Assembly: GCA_963854835.1 (NCBI GenBank)
Contig: OY978525.1
Coordinates: forward strand, 2,127,501 to 2,191,500
Direction of reading: 5' to 3'
DNA: 64,000 bases
Origin: Megamerina dolium
Lineage: Eukaryota; Arthropoda; Insecta; Diptera; Megamerinidae
Shown here: positions 49,800-61,636 of the stretch, one piece after another
Layout of the letters: each line of letters starts with the position of its first letter
How positions within the stretch are numbered: position 1 is the first letter of the stretch
The notes under the pieces: model-generated
Seen by the model: only the letters and a program-made list of their open reading frames with translations
Databases searched by the model: none
What the model was told of the DNA's origin: nothing
Made by a program: the position numbers and the translations under genes

Positions 49800-51009
49800 C
49801 AGAACTACCCGACCTAAGATATAGATGGCGGCAGTAGTTTGAAAAAAATTACTTTGGTGAAAACTTTGGCAACCTTATAAAACATATGTTTATTTTTAAC
49901 GACCTCAGTGAATTTGTAAAGATGGAAAAAATTGGTCACCGTTATGTAATTCAATACTTTCATTTGAAAGGTCTCAGTCCAACGAATATTAAAGCCAAAC
50001 TAGATTCTACTCTGGCGGAGTCTGCTCCTTCGTTTACGACCATAAAATATTGGATGGCAGAATGAGGTCGTACGAGCTGCCAAGACTAACACCGTAGTGG
50101 TCAACCAATTGAGGTGACCACGTCAGAAACGGTTAAGAAAATGCACAAAATGGTATTGGAGGATCGCCGGCTGAAGGTGCGTGAGGTGAGGTGAAATTAC
50201 AGGCATTTCATAAAGTGCTATACATCGTATATTGTCCGAAAATTTGGAGATGAAAAAGCTGTGGGTGCCGCGTTTGCTCACAATAGAACAAAAGCAACGT
50301 CGTGAGGATGTTTCTATAAAGTGTTTGGTGAGGTTTCACAGTAATAAAGCCGAGTTTTTGCGTCGATTGGTAACCATGGATGAGACATGGGTTCACCACT
50401 TCACACCTGAGACAAAGGAGCATTCAAAACAGTGGACTGAAAGGGGAGAATCGTGTCCAAAGACGGCAAAGAGACTTACATCTGTAGGCGAGGTTATGGC
50501 GTCTGTTTTTTGGGATGCACGTGGGATAATAAATGGAAAAACAATCAACGGCAAGTATTATGCTAATTTGTTGCAGCATGATGAAGTGATGAAATTAGAG
50601 AAAAAAGGCCGCATTTGATGAAAAAGAGAGTGTTGTTTCATCAAGACAATGCACCAGTTCACACATCCGCTATTGCGATGGCCAAAATCAATGAGTTAAA
50701 GCTCGAATTGCTTCAGTATGCACTTTATTCGTCAGATTTAGTTCCTTCGGTTTATTTTCTATTTCCGAATTTGAAAAAATGGCTTGGTGGTGGTAGAAGA
50801 TTTGCAAACAATGAAGAGGTGGAGTCTGCGGTAGATGGCTATTTTAATGAGCTAGACAATTTATACTATAAAGCGGGTATGGAAGCTATAGAATATCGCT
50901 ATGAAAAGTGTATCGAGCTAAAAGGAGATTATGTTGAGAAATTAAGAAAACATTTCCCAAATTTGATGTGTTTTCTTTGTTATGTCGGGTAGTTCTGGGA
51001 CCGCCCTCG
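49800..51009 (+). mobile_element. Decayed mariner, parent lineage of the 188-bp derivative
   Basis: About 1.21 kb. The right end has the inverted repeat GTCGGGTAGTTCTGGGACC, ends in CCCTCG and is followed by a TA at 51010-51011. The left end keeps CAGAACTACCCGACCT but its outermost ten or so bases are replaced by an A-rich stretch, so the left terminus is damaged. Both ends match the element at 1381-1568. Encodes one plus-strand transposase pseudogene. Confidence 0.9.
49922..50992 (+). pseudogene. Mariner transposase pseudogene, third catalytic Asp replaced by Val
   Basis: Starts at the ATG at 49922 (MEKIGHRYVIQYFHLKGLSP, helix-turn-helix region). It meets a TGA at 50063 and another in-frame stop soon after. 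Following a frame change near 50180 it reads HRILSENLEMKKL (from 50223), then VPRLLTIEQKQRR and TMDETWVHHF, with the first catalytic Asp at 50379. A shift near 50610 leads to LFHQDNAPVHTS, second Asp at 50642. The 34-residue spacing puts the third catalytic position in SSDLVPSVYFLF, where Val stands in place of the expected Asp. The C-terminus (KCIELKGDYVEKLRK) is present. It is inactive both through stops and through loss of a catalytic residue. Confidence 0.9.
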
Positions 51010-51010
51010 T

Positions 51011-52375
51011 ATACATGAAAAATAGAGAAATCTAACATAGAGCAATATCTGTTTACAAGCATAAGGACATTTGTATGTAAATTTATATATGTGTGGGCGT
51101 TAATATTTATACTAAGTACGAGTACGAATTTACGTCAGAGTTATATAGTGTTATACATATATGTAAATGATTTGATCACCACCCTACTCTACATAGTAGC
51201 AGCAATTTTTTCTTAATATCATACAATCATTTGCTCATGCTTATTTGTACATTTGTACTATTCAATGACTTTATATGGGAACGAATGGGGATACTCGCAT
51301 AGATTAGAGTGGAATATTTAAGATTGTTGAATATTCCATATAATATCCTTTTGGCCAAAACAAAAGAAATTATGTAGTAACATTGACAATTACAAATGAA
51401 TATGCAAAGAATAATAATAGTAACACTATCACCATATCATTATGCGAGTAGTAATAAAATTTAGAATGCGTGAATAATACGCATATAAATTTCACTGCTC
51501 ACATATTCGTACAAAGAACTTTTCTATGATCTCTACCCATTTGAAGTTGGCATCTGATATTAATCATTGTATAAGCATTCATTTACATACACATGTATGC
51601 ATATAATTTTATAGTTACACATGTCCTTTATCAATTTACATGTATAACATATAATAGAACAGTGATGTGTGTGTGTGTGTGTACAAACGAGTAGAAAACT
51701 TTGAATATATTAATTTACATATTTCAAGATATTTCCCACATTTCGAATTTTCGAATTTATTTTAACAAGTCTGGGTACATATGCTTAATTTGGTTTATTT
51801 CTTTTTTCTTTCTTATCTTTAAAATAATATTATACATCACCATCACTGTGATATTTTTGTTCTTATATACGAGCATACATAAGAAGATATGTTTACACTT
51901 AAAATACACTCCTACTTAGTTATGTATAAGTATTTGTATATATAATTTATTCAAACGTATGTTCTACTACTATATTATATCATCAACTTGATAAACGCAA
52001 ATGTCATTAATCTTATTATCCCCTTTTCAAAATAGTTACATATGATAATATATTATGCTAACCCCTCGTTGACAGTTTTTAGCAGAGAGAAAACAAAAAA
52101 AAAATAAATAAATAAACAATCATAAGGGTCATTTTAAAACATATATTTATAAATGAGGGAGTTCAGATTAGCTATGTATACAAAAAAAAAATACAAATTA
52201 TGTCAATACATATCTAGTCATATATAATCTATTGCTAATAATGGATATATATTCCATGTTTAGACTATTTAAAGAGCTATTTTGATGAAAGAAAATTCTT
52301 TTTTTTTTCACTTGTCCCAACAGAAAGGGCGACCAATCCATCTAATATTGTCCATTAAAGAGCTGCGAGAATGTA
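51011..52375. other. AT-rich non-coding DNA
   Basis: No gene recognised. A short TG tract lies near 51667-51681. Confidence 0.5.
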
Positions 52376-53263
52376 TTTGATTTTCGAATGATTCTCTTTA
52401 CTCTCAAAATATGTGGAATATTTGCTAAACATATCTAAATAGCATGAGAATGAGTGAGAGTAAAATATTTGGCAAATAGAATACTTTACTCATTTCTTGT
52501 ATAAGAAATATTCCATACATTCGTTTTTTTTCTTTTCAAATAAACGAATATTTGAGAGTACTACGAGAGTTTGAGAGTACTACGAGAGTGTTGTACGTTA
52601 TAATTGTTGTTGCTTTTCATCACAGGCACTGATGATTAGTATTACTGCATCTTGTCGCGTCATGTTGTCTTATCTACTGTATTTTTTGTGGTTATTTGCA
52701 TTGTAATGTAACCTAGAAAAGCAAAACGAATGTTTAGAGTACTCTCAAATGTTTTACTTCCATTTGCAAATGTTGAGATTCTACTCATTCTATGAAAACG
52801 AAACATACACTCCATTCCATTTGATTTTCGAATGATTCTCTTTACTCTCAAAACATGTGGAATATTTGCAAAGCATATCTAAATATCATGCGAATGAGTG
52901 AGAGTAAAATATTTGCCAAATAGAATACTTTACTCATTTCTTGTACAAGAAATATTCCATACATTCGTTTTTTCTTTTCAAATAAACGAATATTTGAGAG
53001 TACTACGAGAGTTTGAGAGTACTACGAGAGTGTTGTACGTTATAATTGTTGTTGCTTTTCATCACAGGCACTGATGATTAGTATTACTGCATCTTGTCGC
53101 GTCATGTTGTCTTATCTACTGTATTTTTTGTGGTTATTTGCATTGTAATGTAACCTAGAAAAGCAAAACGAATGTTTAGAGTACTCTCAAATGTTTTACT
53201 TCCATTTGCAAATGTTGAGGTTCCACTCATTCTATGAAAACGAAACATACACTCCATTCCATT
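52376..53263. repeat. 444-bp tandem duplication (two nearly identical copies)
   Basis: Copy 1 spans 52376-52819 and copy 2 spans 52820-53263. They differ at only a small number of positions by eye. Each contains a further 19-bp tandem doublet (TTTGAGAGTACTACGAGAG twice, at about 52551 and 52990) and several AGAGTACTCT or GAGAGTA words in opposite orientations, which gives local inverted symmetry. No coding frame spans it. The near-identity against an otherwise heavily decayed background marks a recent event or an assembly duplication. Confidence 0.92.
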
Positions 53264-53889
53264 CTATTTCTATTTTATTCATTCTAATTCGTATTTGCTT
53301 AGACAGAATGACTGAGAGATTCTATTTTAATATCAATAGAGTGTTTTGAACATGCAAACGACTACATTCCTGCAGCACTCTATTATCCATTAGAATTTAC
53401 TTGCGAGACATACCAGTTACCATAAATTGGAAGCATTGTAAGAACTATTTGAGTTGAGGCAAATTATGATTTGGCATATCTAATTGTCATCATTTTTAGC
53501 ATTCAAATCTAAAGTGAACAAAATTAGAATTCCTATAATCTTGGTCTATGATATACACTTTTTGTCTACACATAAACTCTAAATCCCATTCGCATTCTCT
53601 ATATCCTCGAAAATAATGCATAAGAAGTTTTTACAGAAAGTCAAATATTCTTGTCTCAAGAAACAATTTTTTGTAGTTATTGTTGTTGTTGTTTGGGTCT
53701 TGACATGTTTTCTTAGGTATTCCAGCAAATAAAGCCTGTTCTCCTATGATATGATAAAAAAAAAAGAAAATTCCGCTATAAACAAGATTTTCGATATATT
53801 AATATTATAGAGTTCGTTATCTTTAACAAAGAAAATGATGTATCTATGAAGCAAATCTATGAATGAATTTCGACGCTAGAGCTAGAGGT
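53264..53889. other. AT-rich non-coding DNA
   Basis: Nothing recognised. A TTG run near 53675-53692 and an A run near 53757. Confidence 0.45.
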
Positions 53890-54190
53890 ATTATGTGAAA
53901 GTACCAAGATTTAAATTTGTCTCAATTTTTAACCGAGAATCAATCATTTACCCTATAGCTGCCCATTAGTCACCTCTAGAGGGCTGAAATGTATGATTGA
54001 TTCACCCATAATTTGTCTACCAAAATCATTTCATTTTAACGTAGTTAACCTCTATTCCCACCTTTATTCTGTCTCAATTTTTAACCGAGAATCAATCATT
54101 TACCCTATAGCTGCCCATTAGTCACCTCTAGAGGGCTGAAATTAACCTCTATTTTCACCGCTTGGGGGATATTCCCTACAGAATTCATAT
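53890..54190 (-). repeat. Family B fragment with a young internal duplication
   Basis: The reverse-complement family B blocks 'taccctatagctgcccatta' and 'gtcacctctagagggctgaa' occur twice. The stretch from 53918 (about 73 bp) is repeated exactly from 54070, so the offset is 152 bp. Downstream of the identical block the second copy lacks about 53 bp present in the first. Confidence 0.8.
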
Positions 54191-54369
54191 TTTTACATAA
54201 AATTGACTCTCACTATTCATAATGTTTGTTTACAGGGATTGAAATTGAAATTACAATTTTTTACCCAATACATTTATTGTGGGTTCCCAACAAAATATAC
54301 AAAAAAATAAAAACAAAATATATAGACGATTACCAGAAAATCACATTCTTTTCTTACACCATTGATGTG

Positions 54370-54441
54370 GGTGCCGTAGCTCAGTGGTTAGTGCGTTGGT
54401 CTTCTGATCCGGAGATCGTGGGTTTAATCCCCGATCGTGAC
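54370..54441 (+). pseudogene. tRNA-like head of SINE (Pol III promoter)
   Basis: Folds only partly as a tRNA: the D and T arms are recognisable and the acceptor arm is mismatched. Internal A and B boxes would be the SINE promoter. Annotated as tRNA-derived, not as a tRNA gene. Confidence 0.65.
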
Positions 54442-54700
54442 ATCAGTAATATCGAAAACGATTTTTTCCTTCGAATGGTGCTCACTCTTTGTCATCAAAA
54501 GCTTCTTAAAGAACTCTGTGACAAAACTCAGAAAAAGTGATGTTACAATGGTTCTGCCATTTGGAATCGGCTGATTTAAGTAGGTCCCTTCTAATACTGT
54601 ACACAAATTGAACATGCACATCAATACTGGAAGAGAAGCTTGGTGGTATCACAAAGGGCCTCACTGGCCTAAATGTGTCCTCGCATTGATCGAGTTTCTC
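54370..54700 (+). mobile_element. tRNA-derived SINE
   Basis: The head (54370-54441) is tRNA-like. It has a Pol III A box TAGCTCAGTGG (54377-54387), an anticodon-loop-like CTTCTGA (would read TCT, Arg) and a decayed B box GGTTTAATCC (54421-54430). Acceptor-stem pairing is poor, so it is not a working tRNA. The body to about 54640 is unique in the window. The tail (about 54640-54690) has 'ggtggtatcacaaagggcct' and 'ggcctaaatgtg', similar to the 3' end of the LINE remnant at 42.5 kb. This is the head-body-LINE tail layout of a SINE. Confidence 0.78.
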
Positions 54701-55835
54701 TTTTATTTGATTCTAGAAGTAAAACTGGCAAACAGTGTCAGAGACAGTTTCGATCCTTCCTTTGTCATGATTGAAATATTCCTTTTGTACATTACTATCT
54801 AATGAAAGTAAGGAGATGTACTTGTATTATATATATATATATATATTTTGCTATAATTATGAAGCACTTTAATTAGGTTATAGTTATATGTTAGTTAGAT
54901 TAAGGACAATATGAATATATCATATTTTAATGAAAGTTAATATAATGAAACACACGTTCATAGTGAGGAATTTAATTTGAGTTTCTCTACTATTTCTTGA
55001 GAGTTCAACAATCTTGCGGTGAAATCTTGATCAAACTACTAGTACAGGCGTGTATTATTTTTTCTTTTTCTGTTTTTTTAACTATACATATATGAATGGG
55101 CTCTAACACGTCTTTGTATTCTAATCAAAAGAAGAAATTGCTTCCGTTAGCATTTCTCTTTTTTTTCTCTTATAATCATACACACTAAATATATTAATAT
55201 CTATACCTATACATGCATTCTTAAGTAGACTGTCTTATATTGTATGTGCATATATACTCAACCCTATTTTCAAGTTGTCGGCAATCAGCTTGTACATATG
55301 GAAGGATGTCTTAGATATAATAAAAAATATATATTGTGCTTTATAACACCTACAAATGAGTTCCTACATAAAGTCAGCAAGCTAGCTAGCTGGCTAGCTA
55401 GGCCAGTCAACCAACCAGCCAACCAAACAGCCATCTGAAGAAGCACTTGTAAAATTCCCGCATAAGCCGATCAATTAGTGCGCATCAATAGACATATGCA
55501 CGTTCATGCATTGAGGTTATGTTGCCATGTGCCATGAATAATATAGCAAAAGTACTAAATATGTATGTAGTAGCAGTTATGCATGAATATATATGCATGC
55601 TCGCACATTTCAAGTATGAGTATGTACAATACATAGTATGTATGTGCATATGTATGTGTGTATGTGAAAATGCATTCATGTGGGTGTTGCCAGAGGAAGG
55701 CAAAGTACAAGAAAAGTGGCTAAAATCATAAGTGGCAACGGAAATGCAAAAACAATATAACATGAATGTGGCAAACGGAGAGACGGATTTGTGAGAAAAT
55801 ATTATACTATTATAGAAGGAGAATTTAAAGACATT

Positions 55836-55837
<2 letters not shown>

Positions 55838-55875
<38 letters not shown>
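55838..55875. repeat. (TTG)12 microsatellite
   Basis: Uninterrupted TTG tract. Confidence 0.95.
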
Positions 55876-56187
55876 ATTGTCATTATGTAGGTACATATGT
55901 GTATAGGGTATATACTCGTATATAGCTCAACAACATATTTATTACGCATTTAACTTAATCACCCGAATCGCATCATACAAATCGGCACGCACAAACGCAC
56001 ATACATGCATATATGACTACATGGCCATAAAATACACATACACACATATATATCCTTCAGTTGGCAGTGCACTATTTTCTGAAGCACATTTTATTATATT
56101 TGCATGTACACTTTCACACCACATACCACAGTCATATATATATTTTTGTGTGGTATGCGTGCGTCCAACTGTGCTATACATACTATG

Positions 56188-56210
56188 GTGTGTGTGTGTG
56201 TGTGTGTGTG
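56188..56210. repeat. (GT)n microsatellite
   Basis: Uninterrupted GT tract. Confidence 0.92.
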
Positions 56211-57079
56211 TTTGTTATTACACTGAAATAAAATAGGTAATAAAGTGCCAACAAAATATGTACATATATAGATGTATATGGGTATATGCATAGATAAGGG
56301 TGCACATGTAAGAGTCTGTACATTTCTTACGAATAGTTGAAAACCAATCTTAGTTGCTAATGAAATAAAAAATATGTTCTCATACTTGCACGCATACAAC
56401 TATTATATACTTTATATAGAAAAACACTTAAGTGGGCGTTGCCATCTCATAGTCGCAAGTGGCTTGAGACTATTCAAGCAGTGTATTCAGACTCAAACTT
56501 GTGCACATACCAAATGTGCTATCTGCATATAGCTATTAGATAAATGCCATTGCAGTTGAGCTGAGTTGAGGATTACCTTTGAAGAGGTTGAAACTTTTTG
56601 GCACAATTAGCGTAGAACTAAATTTATATAATTGACGTCTTGCATGCAATAATTTATTATATTATTATAGGCACATACAGACACAAATACACACATGGAT
56701 AGGCAAACGCATGAATGCATTTTAGCATATTCGTATGTATGGGTCAAAAATCCATATACCAATACTAACCATTGCTTCAAGAATAGTTATTTAGCCACAC
56801 TGTTGGTAGTTATAAATACTTATGTACACAAGAAATACAATAAAACTAAAGAAATTATGCTCTTTAATATAGATGTTTAAGTAGCTTACTTAGTACTTAT
56901 TTATCTAATAAATTCTAAATGGTTAAGACACTATGAAAATAAATGGGCTAATTTTGCATGTTATACTGATTTGTGAGATTAAATAGTTCTATGTCATAAA
57001 TGAGAAAGAATGAGAGGGCGAGTAATACAAAAACATCAATCACGAGCGAACAATAGCATAAAGGGAAGATGGATATTAG

Positions 57080-58780
57080 GCCAGATCATATGTTTTTGTA
57101 TGAGATGTAGATGTGGTTATTATCTAATCACCTTCTTAGAGGTAGTTGCAGGATAATTATAAGGTAATTTCTTGATTTTCTTGTGTTTTTCGTTAATTTT
57201 TTATGACAGTCACCTTAAAGAATTTAAATAAGGGGTAACTGTGTGAGGAGAAAATATTGGAAAATTAAAAATAACAGGGGTCGATGTTGTATTTCACACT
57301 TATTGAGGCAATTCCTGAGCAGTTATAAGGTAATTGATCGATTTTGAGCTGTTTTTAAGTTCATTTTATGTGGTAGCCTCCTTAGGAAGTGGAAATAGCG
57401 GGTAAATATATTCGAAAAAAATATTGGTGAGGTAAAAATAATGGGGATCTTAGTTACATTACATACCCTTAGAGGTGATTCCTGAGCAGCTATGAGGTAA
57501 TTGATCTATTTTGAGCTGTTTTTAAGTGCATTTTATATGGTAGCCTCCTTACGATAAAAGTAGTAGGGGTCTGAGTTACATTGAATGCCTTTAGATCTAA
57601 TTCCTGAGCAGTTATGAGGAAATTTATCGTTTTTCACTGTTTTGGTGTCCATTTTGCATAGATGATGTCTTTAGAAGTGCAGTTAGGGAGTAAGTATGCT
57701 CCAAATATTGGTGTGGCAAAAAAAATGGGGGGTCTCATTTACACTTCAAGCGCGTAGATGTGATTCCTGAGCAGCTATGAGGGCATTTGTCGTTTTGCAA
57801 CTGTTTGTGGAGTTCATTTTGTATAGGTACTCTCTATAGTATTGCAGCTAGGGAGTAAGTATCTCAGAAAAATATTGGTGAGGCAAAAGTAACGGGGGTC
57901 TCACTTATACACCACGCCCTTAGAGGTGATTCCTGAGCAACTATGCGGTAATTTGCTTATTTTTATGTGTTTTTCGTTAATTTTATATGGTACCCTCCTT
58001 ACGCAATGGAGATAGCGGGTAAGTATATTCGAAAAAATATCAGTAAGGTAAAAATAATGGGTGTCTGAGTTATATTGAATGCTCTTAGAGGCGATTCCTG
58101 CGCAATTATGAGGGAATTTGTCGATTCTCAACTGTTTTTGGAGTTCATTTTGTGTAGGTACTCTCTTTTGAGGAGTGCAGCAGTAAGATGCTCAGAAAAA
58201 TATTGTTGAAGCAAAAATAGTGAGGGTCTCACTTACACTTCACGCCCTTAGAGGTGATTCTTGAGCAATTTGTCAATTTTTATGTATTTTTCGTTAATTT
58301 TATATGACAGTTCACTTCAGCAATGGATAAAGGAGGTAATTATTGTTGGAAAAAATATTTGAGAGTTAAAAATCAGTGGAGTTGGAATTGTATTTCGTGC
58401 CCCTAGAAGTAGTTCTTGGCAGCTATGATGTCACTTGTCGATTTTCAAATGTTTTTAAGTTCATTTTGTATGGCAACCCTCCCTAAGGGTTAAAGTTTGC
58501 GGTTAAGTATGTTTGGAGAAAAGGGTCGCTCAAATATTTTATCTTCTATGGGTACCCTGGGAGTGCTGAGGATGAAATTTATGAAATCGTAAATTGTGTG
58601 GGAAAACGTCGTAGATAGGGGATGAGTATGTTTGGGAAAAATGTTGGGCAGTGACAAAATATTTGGAGGTCATCCATATATTTCTTGGCAGCTATAGCAA
58701 TATTTGCTTACTTTCTGCAGTTTTTAATTTGATTTGGTCCCCATGAGACCTCATAAGGAGTGAAGTTTTCACTGAAAAAG
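57080..58780 (+). repeat. Family B tandem array, about ten units (best example)
   Basis: The block ATTCCTGAGCAG recurs at 57311, 57478, 57600, 57763, 57929, 58094 and 58257, and decayed near 58410. The steps are 167, 122, 163, 166, 165, 163 and about 153; the 122 is a unit with an internal deletion. Each unit reads 'gcccttagaggtg', 'attcctgagcagctatgagg', 'taatttgtcgatttt', 'ctgtttttaagttcatttt', 'gtatggtagcctccttagg', 'gggtaagtat', 'gaaaaatattggtgaggta', 'aaaataatgggggtctcagt'. A family A-like anchor (TTTTTGTATGAGATGTAGATG) sits at the left edge, near 57095. Non-coding. Confidence 0.92.
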
Positions 58781-61159
58781 TCTCTGCTTTAATATTCATT
58801 GGTCTAAAATTCAATTACTAAAATAAAGAAAAAAAAAATTCTTAACTCTAAATGCGTCACCTTTTCGAATTAAAGGCTTTTTTTGCCTACATAAGTAAAT
58901 GCATATAAAATTCCTTGCGGTTAAATTGTCCTCCATCGTCTATATAATTTTTCTTTTTTTGTATGAATTAACCTTAAGCTAAAAATAATATACAGTAAGT
59001 ATATGAATATAATTAGTATTATTATTACAAATGAGTACAAAAGCCATGGGACATACTGATGCTCATCGTATAATTATTTGACTTTTAATGCAATGCTTTA
59101 AGGCATTCGAATATTTTTTTGTATGGTATGTGTGTGTCGTAATAAATGTTAACGATTGTAATTTAAAAATTATCCGAAATTACATAGAGGTAGGCATATT
59201 TAAATATGCAACCAATTAGACCATTGAAGAAATGGAAGGCAGAGTAAACAAATCAGATTATGAAAAATTCTCAATGTCATTACAAATTCATGCATGACTT
59301 TTTACTGCACAATGTGTGTGAAAGGATAATATATAAGAGGTAAAGAAATGTGCTTAAATTTCGTCACTTAATTGATTGTTGCCACTTGTTTCTTGAATTA
59401 CATTCGCACATTATGAAGATAATTGATATAAATGTCTTCATCGAAGAAATCTCCATTTGAATTTGGGTAATGTGTTGTTAATTTTCTCACTGGGTACTTT
59501 ATACGTACTCATGAATTTGCATACACACACATTGATACAACATTGTTTCGCCGAGAATTAACATTCAACAATTTTCATCATAAATTAATTTAATTTGTAA
59601 ACCGAGCTACACAGTTAACGTGTTCGCATTCATACTTTACACGCTTGATTGTGTGACAGACAGTGTTGTCGAGTAGAGTGAAAGTGGCAATATTCGATCG
59701 TGTACGTGCTTTAAAGTTTCACACCATCGACGATAATCGACCATTTCAAGCAATTTCTTATAATTTGATCACGTCCTCAAGAGAAGTTGATGTTGCTCTT
59801 AACAGACAATCGCTTTGTAATTACCCATGGCAAATTTCTAGTGAAGAAGTTTCACTGTACTCGTACTCGTAGTAGCATCCATCCAATGCCACAACTTCCT
59901 ACATATAAGTTGCGAATTAAAATTCGCTGACTGTATGCGTATTTTATGTATATGTCCTGCGTGTAAATTACATATTTACATTATAATATACATTGTGCTG
60001 CAACTTATTATGCATATAGCCACTAACGGAAACAACAATGCGCATTTCCGCTTGATTTGCAATGCTTGCGCTACAAGTATACGAATAAATGTATGCCGCT
60101 GTACATTTGTGTGTGTATGTGTGTGCGTATTTCATTTTATTCTTTTTTACTTTGTGCTTTTTGTGTTGCATACGAGTACATATATAATCATATATGCAAC
60201 ACAAGCACACACAGGTATTCTTTTTAATTTCTCATTCATTCAATGCATTTATCTGCAGGTGAAATGTAATTGTAATGTTGTTGTTGTTATTGTTGTTATT
60301 ATTATTGTTGTTCAACAATAATATTTATTTGTGCTACTGTTATTGTTGTTGTTGTTGTGATTGCTTGATTTATTGCAAAAAATTTTAAATTGTAATATAC
60401 ATAGCACTATTATGCTATACGTATTCATATATTAAGGGTGTGTCATGGGCTTTGTCCTTTTTTTGCCGTGTGAAATATGTAAATAATAAATCAGCAACTC
60501 ACAAAAGGCTCAATATTTTATTGCTTCATTGCATGTATTTATTTAACATACTATACAAAAAGGTTAATATCTTATCAAAATTTTATAACACAGAATTATT
60601 AAATTCGAATAGTTGTGGATGCAGCAGTTGTTGTAGTATATACGAGTTTGTATGTATGTATGTACACCTGTAATGGTGTTAATATAAGTAGACTGTAAAT
60701 ATGTAAACAATACGATAGTATGAAATGTATAATTACTGAATCTGTGATTTTATTGTAAAGCAGCTTGATCGTTTGTACCAAACACAATAAATTTCTCAGT
60801 TGGCTTTGTGATATTAATGGTCAATTTCAATGCGTCTTGATTTAAGTAAGTTTCATCATATTTGCAAGATAAAATACGATATCTATTTGATATTTCTTAG
60901 TTGAATTAACGCTTTACTTTAAAGAAGCTCGATCGTAGTGATAATTCACAGAAGGATTTTGTTCTAGAGCTCTTTAAATGGTTTTAGAATACATATGTGT
61001 GGTAGATTTAGACGTGTCTGACTTTAAAAGAGCTTAGTTTTATTCAACATATACAATAGGGTTTTGTACTGATATTCCTGGTACTAATTCATGATGATTT
61101 ACTTTGAAAGAATAGCCATATATTATTCACTTCTACTCAAAACTCGACTTTGTCTGTTA
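58781..61159. other. Mostly AT-rich non-coding DNA; small even-composition patch
   Basis: No gene supported. 59640-59870 has more even composition and an open frame of 69 codons that starts at TTG, without ATG, splice pair or known domain. TTG/ATT runs lie at about 60275-60360. Confidence 0.5.
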
Positions 61160-61560
61160 ATTGATGAAGATTGTTATATGTGTTACATTTCAATTTCATA
61201 ACTTTATATCACTAAGCACAAAATTTGAAAAAATACCTTCGAAAACATACTTTTGTATGGAAGGTAGGTGTTATTTTAATGCGATTTTACTCATTTTCGA
61301 AAGAATGTGTTTTCTATTAAAATTAACCAAATACACTGAGTTTCAATTAAATCGCTTTATATTTGTATGTACAAATACATTTCAAAGCATATTTTTGTAT
61401 GGGAGCTAGGCGTTATTTTTATACGATTTTATTTATTTTCACTTATTTATGTTCTCTATTAAAATAAAACGTATAGACGGAGTTTTAGTCAAGTAGCTTT
61501 ATATTTATGCGAATAAAGGCGTTCTAAAACGTACTTTTTTATAGAGTCTAGAAGTCGTTT
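61160..61560 (+). repeat. Family A tandem array, about three units
   Basis: Anchors TTTTGTATGGAAGGTAGGTG (about 61253), TTTTGTATGGGAGCTAGGCG (61395) and a decayed one near 61539, with steps 142 and 144. The units are slightly shortened but keep block order, including 'tttcaatttcataacttta' and 'ttatttttatacgatttta'. The shared flank module follows at 61.56-61.64 kb. Confidence 0.8.
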
Positions 61561-61636
61561 CATCTGACTCCAACAGACAGACTGGCAGATATGGTTAAAT
61601 TGAGTCTTATGGTAATTATGATTAATAACATTTATA
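61561..61636 (+). other. Shared flank module beside family A array
   Basis: 'caacagacagactggcagat', 'taaattgagtcttatggtaa' and 'ttatgattaataacatttat' align with the modules at 19.7 kb and, reverse-complemented, at 41.2 kb. The DD41D mariner is inserted at its right edge. Confidence 0.5.

Larger units (their letters stand above)
54701..57079. other. Non-coding DNA with microsatellites
   Basis: No gene recognised. AT tract near 54828-54846, GCTA-type runs near 55380-55402, a TTG tract at 55838-55875 and a TG tract at 56188-56210. Long frames here are repeat translations. Confidence 0.55.

Noticed and set aside
54370..54441. Functional tRNA-Arg(TCT)
   Set aside because: Acceptor stem pairs poorly, the T loop is TTTAATC in place of TTCRANY, and the sequence runs into a SINE body. 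Kept as a tRNA-derived SINE head.
55485..55949. 154-codon minus-strand open frame
   Set aside because: Contains a poly-Thr run from the (TTG)12 tract and Thr-His repeats from TG-rich DNA.
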